Assembly: GCA_945897655.1 (NCBI GenBank)
Contig: CAMDHB010000037.1
Coordinates: forward strand, 1-15,931
Origin: Pseudorhodobacter antarcticus
GTDB lineage: Bacteria > Pseudomonadota > Alphaproteobacteria > Rhodobacterales > Rhodobacteraceae
DNA length: 15,931 bases
Reading direction: 5' to 3'
Below, one piece after another: positions 6,494 through 14,767 of the stretch. The stretch's first letter is position 1. Each line of letters begins with the position of its first letter. The notes below the pieces were generated by a model that had not been told where the DNA came from, searched no databases, and worked only from the letters and a program-made list of their open reading frames with translations. Made by a program: the position numbers and the translations under genes.

Positions 6494-8920
6494 TCAGCCA
6501 CGCATCCTGGACCCGTCGGCATCAAACAGCGGGGTCATGTGGACAACGGCCTTGCGGCGTTCGCCCAGGATTTCAATCTCGACCTCCAACCCATCGACAG
6601 CGCGGTGGGCGGGCACGAAACCTTGGGCCAGGGATTTGCCGGTGTAGTGCGAGAAGCCGCCGCTGGTGCACCAGCCGACAACCTCGTCGTCAAGCCAGAT
6701 CGGCTCCCATGCCACAACGTCGGCATCGGCGGCATCCACGATCAGTGGCACCAGCTTGCGCTTGGGGCCTGCGGCCTTTTCGGCGGTGGCCGCGGCTTTG
6801 CCGATCCAGTCCGCGTCCTTGTTCCAGCGGATGAAGCGGTCCAGGCCGGTTTCGGCGGGCGTGTAATCGGGGCTGAATTCGCGGGACCACGAGCCGAACC
6901 ATTTGTCCAGACGCAGGGACATCATGGCGCGCATGCCGAAGGGGCGGATGCCATATTCGGCCCCGGCTTCCATCAGCACGTCCCACAGGTGGCGGACGGA
7001 CATGTGGTCGCAGAAAATTTCATAGCCCAGATCGGCGGTGTAGCTGACGCGCTGCACGATGCAATTGGCCATGCCCACGGTCATGCGTTTGACATCCATG
7101 AACTTGAACGCCTCGCCCGAGACATCGCTGCGGGTGACCTTGGCCAGAACCTTGCGCGCATTGGGACCAGCGATCTGAAAGCCCGAGCGGCTGTCAGAGA
7201 CGTTTTCGACAGTCACGCCATCAACAGCGTTCTGTTCGAACCAGCGGTAGTGCCAGCCCTGAGCGCCATAGCTGGCGGTCAGCTGGAATTCGGTTTCGCT
7301 GAGGCAGGAAACGGTGAAATCGCCGATGATCTTGCCGGAATGGGCGAGCATGGGCGTCAGCGACAGGCGGCCGGGTTTGGGAATGTTGCCTGCCATGATG
7401 CGGTCAAGCCAGGCGCGGGCACCTTTGCCTTTGACGACATATTTGCCGAAGTTTTGCAGTTCGTTGATTCCGACCGAGTCACGGACGGCCATCACCTCTT
7501 GCCGCGTCGCCTCCCACGCGTTGGAGCGTTTGAAGGTGGGGGTTTCGTAGGTCGGCTCACCCGGCAGGGCGTAGTAGTTCACCACTTCCAGACCATATTG
7601 CTGGCCCCAGACGGCGCGAAGCGCGTTGTTGGTGTCGTACATCGGCGTGGTGCGGAAGGGGCGGGCGGCCGGGCGTTCCTCGTTCGGGTAGCCGACAGAG
7701 AAGCGCATCTGGTAGTTTTCGATGACTTTGGGCACGGTGTAACCTGCGGTCGTCCAGGTGCCGAAGCGTGAGACGTCAAAGCCACGCGGGTCGCGTTCCA
7801 CTTCGCCGTGGATCATCCACTGGGCCAGGGACAGGCCCATGCCGCCACCCTGAGAGAACCCGGCCATGACGGCGCAGGCGGACCAGTAGTTGCGCAGGCC
7901 CTGAACCGGGCCGATCAGCGGGTTGCCGTCGGGGGCAAAGGTGAAGGGGCCGTGGATGACGCGCTTGACGCCCGAGCGTTCCAGAACAGGGAAGCGGCGG
8001 TAGGCGAAGTTGACCGAGTCTTCGATCTTGTCGAACTGTTCGTTCAGGAGTTCGTGGCCGAAACCCCAGGGGGTGCCGTCGACCGACCAAGGTTCGCAGG
8101 GTTTTTCGTAGAACCCGATACACAGGCCCCGGCCTTCCTGGCGCAGGTAGGATTCGCCGCCCGGGTCCATCAAATGCGGAAACTCGCGGCCCTTGGCGAG
8201 GTAGGCCATGATTTCCGGGATGTCGTCGGTGACCAGATACTGGTGCGCCATCGGCAGCAGGGGCAGGTAAACCCCCGCCATAGCGCCAATTTCCCGCGCC
8301 CACAGGCCACCGGCATTCACCACATGTTCAGCGATGATCGTGCCCTTTTCGGTGACGACTTCCCATGAACCGTCTGGACGAGGATTGGTCTCCAACACCC
8401 TGTTGTGCAACACAATCTCTGCGCCGCCCATCCGCGCTGCCTTGGCATAGGCGTGGGTCGTGCCCGACGGGTCAAGGTGGCCATCTAGCGGGTCATAAAG
8501 CGCGCCGACGATGCCTTGGACATTCACCAGACCGTCGGTAAACTCCTCCACTTCCTTTGCAGACAGGATGCGGGTGTCGAGGCCCATGTAACGGTGCTTG
8601 GCGCGTTCCGCTTTCAACTGGTCGAAGCGTTCCTGATTGTCGGCCAGGGTGATGCCGCCGACGTGGTGCAACCCGCAGGACATGCCGGTGATCTCTTCCA
8701 ACTCCTTATACAGGCGGATGGTATAGCCTTGCAGGGCGGCCATGTTGGTGTCGCCGTTGATCGTGTGGAACCCGCCCGCCGCATGCCAGGTGGAGCCGGA
8801 GGTCAGTTCAGACCGCTCGACCAGCATGACATCGGACCAGCCAAGCTTGGTCAGGTGATACAGAACCGAACAGCCGACGACGCCGCCGCCGATGACCAGA
8901 ACACGGGTATGGGTTTTCAT
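6494..8920 (-). CDS. FAD-dependent oxidoreductase with GcvT domain (dimethylglycine/sarcosine dehydrogenase type)
   Basis: This is an 808-residue two-part enzyme. Residues 1 to about 370 form a DAO-type FAD domain with GGGVVG at 11-16. SGSTWHAAGG contains H46, the position that covalently holds FAD in mammalian dimethylglycine dehydrogenase. An FAO_M-like linker follows to about 430. Then come GcvT (about 430-690) and GcvT C-terminal (about 700-800) domains, which in this family bind tetrahydrofolate and accept the C1 unit. The expected reaction is oxidative N-demethylation of a glycine derivative. The exact substrate is not decided; sarcosine, dimethylglycine or another N-methyl compound are all possible. 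AGAGG sits nine bases before ATG 8920. It is the last gene of the liv cluster, 133 bases after livM, with an operator-like dyad between them. Confidence 0.88.
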   Translation of the reverse strand: MKTHTRVLVIGGGVVGCSVLYHLTKLGWSDVMLVERSELTSGSTWHAAGGFHTINGDTNMAALQGYTIRLYKELEEITGMSCGLHHVGGITLADNQERFDQLKAERAKHRYMGLDTRILSAKEVEEFTDGLVNVQGIVGALYDPLDGHLDPSGTTHAYAKAARMGGAEIVLHNRVLETNPRPDGSWEVVTEKGTIIAEHVVNAGGLWAREIGAMAGVYLPLLPMAHQYLVTDDIPEIMAYLAKGREFPHLMDPGGESYLRQEGRGLCIGFYEKPCEPWSVDGTPWGFGHELLNEQFDKIEDSVNFAYRRFPVLERSGVKRVIHGPFTFAPDGNPLIGPVQGLRNYWSACAVMAGFSQGGGMGLSLAQWMIHGEVERDPRGFDVSRFGTWTTAGYTVPKVIENYQMRFSVGYPNEERPAARPFRTTPMYDTNNALRAVWGQQYGLEVVNYYALPGEPTYETPTFKRSNAWEATRQEVMAVRDSVGINELQNFGKYVVKGKGARAWLDRIMAGNIPKPGRLSLTPMLAHSGKIIGDFTVSCLSETEFQLTASYGAQGWHYRWFEQNAVDGVTVENVSDSRSGFQIAGPNARKVLAKVTRSDVSGEAFKFMDVKRMTVGMANCIVQRVSYTADLGYEIFCDHMSVRHLWDVLMEAGAEYGIRPFGMRAMMSLRLDKWFGSWSREFSPDYTPAETGLDRFIRWNKDADWIGKAAATAEKAAGPKRKLVPLIVDAADADVVAWEPIWLDDEVVGWCTSGGFSHYTGKSLAQGFVPAHRAVDGLEVEIEILGERRKAVVHMTPLFDADGSRMRG

Positions 8921-8940
8921 GGGGACCTCTGCAATGCGTT

Positions 8941-8963
8941 ATGCCCCCTGATTATCAAGGCAT
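8941..8963. promoter_or_regulatory. Operator-like dyad upstream of the oxidoreductase gene
   Basis: ATGCC (8941-8945) mirrors GGCAT (8959-8963), and inside them TGAT-T-ATCA (8949-8957) is a perfect short palindrome. The two symmetries are offset by one base. The element lies 20-43 bases before the oxidoreductase ATG on the minus strand. This could be a protein-binding site or part of a local promoter. No partner site was found. Confidence 0.3.
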
Positions 8964-9053
8964 CAGAGCAATTCCCTGTCAGTCCGCGACATCGGGGGTC
9001 GTCTTTGCCAGATGGCGGCTATTCCAACTTCGCCGCGCGACCGAGGGTGGCTG

Positions 9054-10349
9054 CTATTTCTCGGGCAGCAGACCGCGCGGGCTGAAGCGCAGGACCAAGA
9101 GCAGCGCCACCCCCAACGTCAGCAGGCGCATCTGCGGGGCCATGTCGATCAGATGGCTTTTCAGCGGCCCATCCACCATTCCCGCCGTCACGGCGCCCAT
9201 CACGATGGGGCCCGCGTTGTCGACAATCAGCCAAAGCCAACCCACCAGCAAGCCGCCCAGAACCGAGCCCCAGTTGTTGCCCGACCCGCCGACGATAACC
9301 ATGATCCAGACGAGGAAGGTAAAGCGCAGTGGTGAGTATTCCCCCGGCACAAGCTGGGTGTTCATCGAGGTGTACATGGCCCCTGCAACCCCCACGACCG
9401 CCGAGCCGAGGATGAAGATCATCAGGTGCTGGCGGGTGACATCCTTGCCCATTGCGGCCGCCGACACCTCGTTATCGCGGATGGCACGCATCATGCGGCC
9501 CCAGGGCGAGTTCAGTGCGCGTTCCAGAAGCCAGACGAAGAGCATCAGCACGATCAGGAACATGGCCGCATAGATCAGCTTGACGCCGATGGTGGAGGCG
9601 GTGACGGGGTCGAGGCCCCAACGTTCGCAAAAGGCCAGAAAGCCGGCGTTGACCTGCAAGTCCACTTCGTAGGGCACAGGCCACGGGCGTTCCAGGTCGA
9701 TGAAATTCTTGACCCCCCGCGCCATCCAGTCTTCCGACTTGATTGCGGTGATGACAATCTCCGCAATGCCCAGCGTCGCAATGGCAAGGTAGTCGGAGCG
9801 TAGTCCCAGTGCCGTTTTGCCAATTGCCCAGGCGGCCACGGCGGCGAACAGGCCCCCAACGGGCCAGGCCCAGATCGAATTCCAGCCAAAGCCGCCGATG
9901 TTGCCGAAGGTTGCGGCGTTATAGCCCTCGATCGCCGTGACGGCGGGGTCGAAAATACCACGGTACAGGAAGAACCCGCCGATCAGGATAACGGCCACGG
10001 TCAGGTTCCGGACCCGCCCCGCCAGCCGTTGATAGGCGATGACCGCGGCGGCGATGACGGCCACAGCTACAACCAGACCGCCAATCAACTGCCAGCCGCC
10101 CAGGGCAAAGGCCTCGGGCACCGGATCGCCGTTGATGATGACCACAGCCAGACCGCCCAGCGCAACCGAGCCCACGATGCCGGTGGAAAAGAGCCCGGCA
10201 TAGCCCCATTGCATGTTCACGCCCAAAGCCATGATGGCCGACAAAAGCCCCATGTTCAGGATGTTCAGGCTGACGTTCCATGACAGCATTTGCCCGGTCA
10301 GGATGAACAGGACTGCGACGCCGCCAAACAGGTAAAGACTGCGGGTCAT
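9054..10349 (-). CDS. livM: Branched-chain amino acid-type ABC transporter permease LivM
   Basis: This is a 431-residue inner-membrane permease, close to the 425 residues of E. coli LivM. Roughly ten hydrophobic segments are visible, starting with LYLFGGVAVLFILTG. The signature NSPWGRMMRAIRDNEVSAAAMG, near the middle of the C-terminal half, is the cytoplasmic coupling loop that contacts the ATPases. GEYSPLRFTFLVWIMVIVGG is also typical of LivM. It forms the heterodimeric channel with LivH. Its ATG lies one base after the livH stop, with AGGGGAAATGAG as a strong ribosome site inside the livH end. The substrate need not be leucine: this transporter family also carries urea, amides and other small polar compounds. 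Confidence 0.93.
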   Translation of the reverse strand: MTRSLYLFGGVAVLFILTGQMLSWNVSLNILNMGLLSAIMALGVNMQWGYAGLFSTGIVGSVALGGLAVVIINGDPVPEAFALGGWQLIGGLVVAVAVIAAAVIAYQRLAGRVRNLTVAVILIGGFFLYRGIFDPAVTAIEGYNAATFGNIGGFGWNSIWAWPVGGLFAAVAAWAIGKTALGLRSDYLAIATLGIAEIVITAIKSEDWMARGVKNFIDLERPWPVPYEVDLQVNAGFLAFCERWGLDPVTASTIGVKLIYAAMFLIVLMLFVWLLERALNSPWGRMMRAIRDNEVSAAAMGKDVTRQHLMIFILGSAVVGVAGAMYTSMNTQLVPGEYSPLRFTFLVWIMVIVGGSGNNWGSVLGGLLVGWLWLIVDNAGPIVMGAVTAGMVDGPLKSHLIDMAPQMRLLTLGVALLLVLRFSPRGLLPEK

Positions 10350-10350
10350 C

Positions 10351-11355
10351 TCATTTCCCCTTGAACAGGCCGGTGGGCATGAACAGCAACACGATGATCA
10401 GGATCGAGAAGCTGACCGCGAATTTGTAATCGGTGGACAAAAGCTGCATCAGCCCGTCCGGCGCCCATTCCGCTGGCAGCAGATAGCCCAGCACTTTTTT
10501 CCAGGCATAGGTCACCACGATTTCCGAGAAGGCTACAACAAAGCCACCCGCCACAGCGCCCATCGGTGAGCCAAGGCCGCCCACGACGGCGGCGGCAAAG
10601 ATTGGCAGCAGCATCGAGAAATAGATGAACGGGCGGAAGGATTTGTCGAGGCCATAGAGAGTGCCCGCAATTACGGCCAGAGCGGCCGCGATGATCCATG
10701 TCACCTGCACCACCCGGTCGGGGTTGATGCCTGACAGCAGCGCCAGATCCTCATTATCGGAAAAGGCGCGCATGGATTTGCCGGTGCGGGTTTTCTGCAG
10801 GAACCAGAACAGGGCGGCCATCGTGGCCAATGCGGCGATCAAGGTGACTGCGGTTGTGGTCTTGATCGCCAACCCCTCGGCCAGGCCGGTCCAATCCTTG
10901 AACTCTTGCGCAGACAGCACAAAACGCGCGCCGTCCGAGAAATTCTGCTCCTCGGTCCCGATGATCAGACGGACCATGCCGTTCATGATGAACATCACAC
11001 CGGCAGACACGATGACCAGTATGATCGGTTTCGCCTTCTGTTTTCGGTAGAATTTATAGACCCAAGTGTCGGTCAGCAGCATCAACGCCGCCGTGCCGAC
11101 AAAGGCCAGCGGCAGCGCCAGCAATGCCGTGGGCAGGGGCCCGCCGCTGATGCCCATCGACTGGAACCACCAAGTGATCAGGATGACCAGCGTGGTGCCA
11201 AATGCCATCGTGTCGCCCCAGGCGAAGTTGGAAAACCGCAGGATGCCAAAGATCAGCGTGACCCCTAGCGCGCCGATGGCCAGTTGCGAGCCATAGGACA
11301 GGGCGGGGACGACGACAAAGTTCAGAAAGGCGACGAGGGCGTTGAGGTAGTCCAT
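10351..11355 (-). CDS. livH: Branched-chain amino acid-type ABC transporter permease LivH
   Basis: This is a 334-residue membrane permease with about eight hydrophobic segments. Hallmarks are YGSQLAIGALGVTLIFGIL near the N-terminus, the coupling loop KTRTGKSMRAFSDNEDLALLSG, and AAAVVGGLGSPMGAVAGG. I choose ATG 11355 (MDYLNALVAF) over the ATG at 11376. The 11355 codon shares TGATG with the stop of the upstream small gene, and orthologues usually begin near this hydrophobic MDYLN-like start. The upstream extension (MQRSWYL) has no Shine-Dalgarno. It pairs with LivM in the membrane and is energised by LivG/LivF. Confidence 0.92.
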   Translation of the reverse strand: MDYLNALVAFLNFVVVPALSYGSQLAIGALGVTLIFGILRFSNFAWGDTMAFGTTLVILITWWFQSMGISGGPLPTALLALPLAFVGTAALMLLTDTWVYKFYRKQKAKPIILVIVSAGVMFIMNGMVRLIIGTEEQNFSDGARFVLSAQEFKDWTGLAEGLAIKTTTAVTLIAALATMAALFWFLQKTRTGKSMRAFSDNEDLALLSGINPDRVVQVTWIIAAALAVIAGTLYGLDKSFRPFIYFSMLLPIFAAAVVGGLGSPMGAVAGGFVVAFSEIVVTYAWKKVLGYLLPAEWAPDGLMQLLSTDYKFAVSFSILIIVLLFMPTGLFKGK

Positions 11356-11738
11356 CAGGTACCAACTTCTTTGCATTGTGCAATTAGCATTACGGCGGCA
11401 GCTTTTCCCTCTGCCGATCTCTCATTGGTTGTCGCGGTAAGACTGCCATCAGGTGCAAGTGTTGCAATGCCGACGCTCGCTGGCTGCGCCGTCCAAAAGG
11501 TGCGGCCATGACCGGGAGATTCATGCAGTAGGGGCATCGTCTCCACATGGGTAAAGTCACCTATGACTGCACTTTTCCCATCCTGGGCAATCGCGACGAT
11601 AATCGGCGGAAACTCGTTCGCGACCTGCCTGCAACCAGCGCCGGACGCACAAATCTCGACGATGGGACATGTGTATTCCTCCGCTGATGCCGACTGGGCA
11701 GCGATCAGGAGGAATAGCAAAGAAGCTTTTTCGAACAT
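11355..11738 (-). CDS. Small secreted four-cysteine protein of unknown function inside the liv operon
   Basis: This is a 127-residue product not recognised as any named family. The N-terminus MFEKASLLFLLIAAQSASA is a clear Sec signal peptide with likely cleavage after residue 19, leaving about 108 periplasmic residues. Cysteines at 24, 30, 36 and 122 suggest two disulfides. Its ATG lies four bases after the livF stop, with GGGGGG nearby as a ribosome site. Its TGA shares one base with the livH ATG. This tight placement argues for co-translation with the transporter. Its DNA is less GC-rich than the flanking liv genes, which could mean later insertion. It might assist the transporter in the periplasm or be an unrelated passenger. 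The function is unknown. Confidence 0.7.
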   Translation of the reverse strand: MFEKASLLFLLIAAQSASAEEYTCPIVEICASGAGCRQVANEFPPIIVAIAQDGKSAVIGDFTHVETMPLLHESPGHGRTFWTAQPASVGIATLAPDGSLTATTNERSAEGKAAAVMLIAQCKEVGT

Positions 11739-11742
11739 ATGT

Positions 11743-12453
11743 TCAGCCCCCTAGGAAGGTGCGGCGGACTTCGGGGTCGGCCAGTAGTGCTGCCCCGGTA
11801 TCCGTGAAACGGTTGGCGCCCTGCACAAGGACAAAGCCCTTGTCGGCGATGTTCAGCGCCTGCCGGGCGTTCTGTTCGACCATCAGGATCGAGATGCCGG
11901 TACGGGCCACTTCGATGATGCGGTCAAAAAGTTCGTCCATCACGATGGGCGACACACCGGCGGTGGGTTCGTCCAGCATAAGGACCTGAGGCTGGGTCAT
12001 CAGCGCGCGGCCTACCGCGACCTGCTGACGCTGTCCGCCGCTGAGTTCACCGGCCGCCTGATGGCGTTTCTGCTTCAGGATAGGAAACAGGTGATAGATC
12101 TGCTCCATCGTGACCTTGATGTCATCGCGGCGCAGGAAGGCACCCATCTCCAGGTTCTCCTCGACCGTCATCGAGGTGAAGATGTTGGATGTTTGTGGAA
12201 CGAATGCCATTCCCTTGGCCACGCGGGCCTGAGGGCTGAGTTTGGTGATATCCTCGCCATTCAGCCGCACCGACCCGCCGCGCAAGTTCAGCATGCCAAA
12301 CACGGCCTTCATCGCGGTCGATTTGCCCGCGCCGTTAGGGCCGACGATCACGGCAATCTCGCCCTTGTTGACCGACAGGGTGCAGGCATGCAGGATAACG
12401 ACCTGCCCATAGCCGCCGGTCATGTTTTCGCCAATCAGGAAGGGTTCAGCCAT
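11743..12453 (-). CDS. livF: ABC transporter ATP-binding protein LivF
   Basis: This is a 236-residue ATPase, matching the 237 of E. coli LivF. Walker A GPNGAGKST is at 38-46, the signature LSGGQ at 137-141 and Walker B VLMLDEP at 157-163. The switch region reads MVEQNARQAL, with Gln/Asn where most ABC proteins have His, as is normal for LivF. It works with LivG to power the LivHM channel. It overlaps the end of livG by eight bases and is followed after a few bases by the small secreted-protein gene. Confidence 0.94.
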   Translation of the reverse strand: MAEPFLIGENMTGGYGQVVILHACTLSVNKGEIAVIVGPNGAGKSTAMKAVFGMLNLRGGSVRLNGEDITKLSPQARVAKGMAFVPQTSNIFTSMTVEENLEMGAFLRRDDIKVTMEQIYHLFPILKQKRHQAAGELSGGQRQQVAVGRALMTQPQVLMLDEPTAGVSPIVMDELFDRIIEVARTGISILMVEQNARQALNIADKGFVLVQGANRFTDTGAALLADPEVRRTFLGG

Positions 12454-13228
12454 TGGCGACCACCTTGTTCTTCAATCCGGTCCCCAGATAGGCCTCGATT
12501 ACCCGCTCGTCGTTCTTGACCTCGGCGACTGTGCCTTTGGCCAAAACCTTGCCCTCGGCCATCACGATCACCGGGTCGCACAGGCGGGCGATGAAATCCA
12601 TGTCGTGTTCGATGACGCAAAAGGTATAGCCGCGTTCCTTGTTCAGGCGCACGATGGCGTCGCCGATGGTGTTCAGAAGGGTGCGGTTCACGCCCGCGCC
12701 GACCTCGTCCAGAAACACCACCTTGGCATCGACCATCATGGTGCGGCCCAGTTCCAGCAGCTTTTTCTGGCCGCCGGATATGTTGCCGGCCTTCTGGTCC
12801 GCCAGATGGGTGATCGTCAGAAACTCCAGCACCTCATCCGCCTTTTGGCGCAGGGCACGTTCTTCGGCGGCGACGGCAGCGCGGCGGAACCAGGCGTTCC
12901 ACATCCGCTCACCCGACTGGTTCGGCGGCACCATCATCAGGTTTTCACGGACCGTCATGGAGGCAAATTCATGCGCGATCTGGAAGGTGCGCAGCAATCC
13001 CTTGCCAAACAGCACATGCGGCGGCAGCCCGGTGATGTCTTCGCCGTCCATCAGAACCCGCCCGGAGGTGGGGGGCAGACGGCCAGCGATCACGTTGAAC
13101 AGCGTGGTCTTGCCCGCGCCGTTCGGGCCGATCAACCCGGTGATGGAGCCCGTGGCAATTTCCAGGCTTGCGCCATCAACGGCGCGAAATGCGCCGAAAT
13201 GCCTGTGCATGTCTTCGACAACTATCAT
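12446..13228 (-). CDS. livG: ABC transporter ATP-binding protein LivG
   Basis: This is a 260-residue ATPase. Walker A GPNGAGKT is at 34-41, the LivG-specific RTFQ is at 80-83, the signature ISGGQ is at 150-154, and the switch His is in IEHDM (H208). Walker B reads VVFLDEVGAG (170-179): Asp and Glu are kept but the usual Pro-Thr after Glu is replaced by Val-Gly. I believe this variant occurs in related proteins. GGGGAAG lies just before ATG 13228. It overlaps livF by eight bases and is separated from livK by a strong hairpin. Confidence 0.94.
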   Translation of the reverse strand: MIVVEDMHRHFGAFRAVDGASLEIATGSITGLIGPNGAGKTTLFNVIAGRLPPTSGRVLMDGEDITGLPPHVLFGKGLLRTFQIAHEFASMTVRENLMMVPPNQSGERMWNAWFRRAAVAAEERALRQKADEVLEFLTITHLADQKAGNISGGQKKLLELGRTMMVDAKVVFLDEVGAGVNRTLLNTIGDAIVRLNKERGYTFCVIEHDMDFIARLCDPVIVMAEGKVLAKGTVAEVKNDERVIEAYLGTGLKNKVVANG

Positions 13229-13282
13229 GGCTTCCCCGTCTTAACCCGTGCTTTTTCAGCATCTTGGCATCTGTTACTTACA

Positions 13283-13313
13283 GCACGGCCCGGGGTTAGC
13301 CCCCGGGCCGTGC
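13283..13313 (-). terminator. Strong intercistronic hairpin between livK and livG
   Basis: GCACGGCCCGGGG (13283-13295) pairs perfectly with CCCCGGGCCGTGC (13301-13313), giving a 13-bp GC-rich stem with a 5-base loop. It begins 20 bases after the livK stop on the minus strand. No T run follows. Such hairpins after binding-protein genes usually protect the upstream mRNA and reduce read-through, so the binding protein is made in excess over the membrane parts. That role is inferred here. Confidence 0.7.
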
Positions 13314-13333
13314 CGTTAAGATCAGGTTAGAAA

Positions 13334-14524
13334 TCAACGGAACTGAACAGTTTCGTAAACGCCGCCCTTGACTTCGAACTGCTTGTAGCGACCAGCGCTT
13401 TCGCCAGCGCCGACCAGCATGACGCCCGAGGCGCCATCATAGTCGATCGCGGTGCCTGCAGCGATCAGCTCCAGTGCCTTGCCGAGCTGGCCGGGCAGGA
13501 TCTGCTCGCCCGGGCCGTTGGCGATGTCCATGATCTTGGGGCCATAGACCTTGGGATCGGTGGAGTTGGTGGCCTGCATGGCCAGCATGATCAGCGCAGC
13601 GGCGTCATAGCTTTCCATCGTGTAGGGCGAGGTGGCGTCGTACGGCGTGGCCGCAGCCTTGCCCATTTCAGCCAGAATTGCGGCACCAGCCGAATCCGAC
13701 TGTGCGACCTGACCGTAGGAGCCGTCCAGAGCCGGGCCGATAGCGAGCGGCAGGCTGTCGCCCACCATGCCGCCGGGCAGACCGAACTGGGTGAAGGCGC
13801 CCGAGTCGAGCGAGGCCTGGATGATGCCCTTGCCACCCTGGTCGAGGTAACCGGCCACGACCAGCAGGTCGCCGCCAGCGGCAGCCAGAGCCGCAACTTC
13901 AGCCGAGTAATCCGACTTGCCGTCTTCATGCGCTGCGTTGATCGTCACAGTGCCGCCCTTGGCGGTGAAGGCTGCGGCGATCGATTCTGCCAGGCCCTTG
14001 CCGTAGTCGCTGTTGGAATAGGTCAGCGCGATCGACTTGACGCCCTTTTCAACCAGGATGTCGCCCATGACTTCGCCTTCACGTGCATCCGACGGTGCGG
14101 TGCGGAAGAACAGGCCGTCATCTTCAGCGGTGGACAGTGCGGGCGAGGTGGCCGAAGGCGACACCATCACGATGCCGTTCGGACGGGCTACGTTCTGCAG
14201 CACAGCGCCGGTCACACCCGAGCAGTCGCCGCCGATGATGCCCTTGACGCCATCCGAGGTGACCATCTTTTCAGCAGCCGTGGTGGCCGCAGCACTGTCG
14301 ACGCAGGTCGAATCGCCGCGGACCGAAACGAAATTCCAGCCGTTCAGCGCTTTGCCCGAGGCGTTCACTTCCGCCATTGCGGCTTCGGCAGCATTGGCCA
14401 TATGGCCGGTCAGCGATTCAATCGGACCGGTGAAGCCGATCAGAATACCGATCTTTACGTCTTCAGCCGAGGCAGCGCCCGCGATCAAGGCGGTGGCAGC
14501 CGAGGCCAGTAGCAGCTTTTTCAT
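13334..14524 (-). CDS. livK: Branched-chain amino acid-type periplasmic substrate-binding protein LivK
   Basis: This is a 396-residue precursor with signal peptide MKKLLLASAATALIAGAASA, cleaved before EDVKIG. The mature part has the type I periplasmic binding fold (Peripla_BP_6). Motifs seen are KIGILIGFTGPIESLTG, VSPSATSPALS (hinge-proximal ligand region), and FFRTAPSD. Two cysteines (C74 and C101) match the disulfide position of LivJ/LivK. I choose ATG 14524 and not the upstream ATG 14626, because the upstream 34 residues are basic, are not signal-like and lie in the promoter region. GGGAG lies six bases before 14524. It captures the ligand and delivers it to LivHM. The true ligand is undetermined. 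Confidence 0.92.
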   Translation of the reverse strand: MKKLLLASAATALIAGAASAEDVKIGILIGFTGPIESLTGHMANAAEAAMAEVNASGKALNGWNFVSVRGDSTCVDSAAATTAAEKMVTSDGVKGIIGGDCSGVTGAVLQNVARPNGIVMVSPSATSPALSTAEDDGLFFRTAPSDAREGEVMGDILVEKGVKSIALTYSNSDYGKGLAESIAAAFTAKGGTVTINAAHEDGKSDYSAEVAALAAAGGDLLVVAGYLDQGGKGIIQASLDSGAFTQFGLPGGMVGDSLPLAIGPALDGSYGQVAQSDSAGAAILAEMGKAAATPYDATSPYTMESYDAAALIMLAMQATNSTDPKVYGPKIMDIANGPGEQILPGQLGKALELIAAGTAIDYDGASGVMLVGAGESAGRYKQFEVKGGVYETVQFR

Positions 14525-14530
14525 AATTTT

Positions 14531-14535
14531 CTCCC
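14531..14535 (-). promoter_or_regulatory. Ribosome binding site that fixes the livK start
   Basis: GGGAG on the minus strand, six bases before ATG 14524. It supports this start over the longer frame beginning at 14626. Confidence 0.7.
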
Positions 14536-14591
14536 ATGTTGGACCTTTGATCCTGCAGGCGAACCTAATGTGCCTTCGGGAAAAAGAAAAG

Positions 14592-14615
14592 CGCTTTGGC
14601 GAAAGGGCGAAAGCG
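14592..14615. promoter_or_regulatory. Imperfect dyad upstream of livK
   Basis: CGCTTT (14592-14597) and AAAGCG (14610-14615) flank a 12-base centre containing a repeated GGCGAAAG. The element lies about 70-90 bases upstream of the livK ATG, in the 243-base divergent region between livK and the DUF4189 gene. It could be a regulator site. I see no second copy and no clear promoter boxes. Confidence 0.2.
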
Positions 14616-14706
14616 GGCAGGATCATGGGGCGGCGGCGGCGGACGAGGTGCCGTTACGTCAAATCTGCAAGGTTGCTGCGCTGCGGCGGTATTTCGGCCC
14701 GGGGCC

Positions 14707-14712
14707 TTGACG
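14707..14712 (+). promoter_or_regulatory. Possible -35 box for the DUF4189 gene
   Basis: TTGACG lies about 55 bases upstream of the ATG at 14768. It matches the sigma70 -35 consensus at five of six bases, but I find no good -10 at the right spacing. Weak evidence. Confidence 0.2.
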
Positions 14713-14767
14713 GTTTACCCTGTCATCGCCACCTTCATGGGGTAGAAGTGATGTCAAAGGAACGATC

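Noticed and set aside
6317..7771. A 484-residue plus-strand frame opposite the oxidoreductase
   Set aside because: The minus strand encodes a complete FAD/GcvT enzyme with conserved motifs; the plus-strand frame is a GC-rich shadow.
11733..11744. Perfect palindrome GAACATATGTTC, which looks like a Gram-positive LexA box
   Set aside because: It lies across the livF stop and the start of the next gene, and alphaproteobacterial LexA uses a direct GTTC repeat rather than this form, so chance is more likely.
12422..13330. A 302-residue plus-strand frame opposite livG
   Set aside because: The minus strand encodes livG with all ABC motifs; the plus-strand product has no domain.
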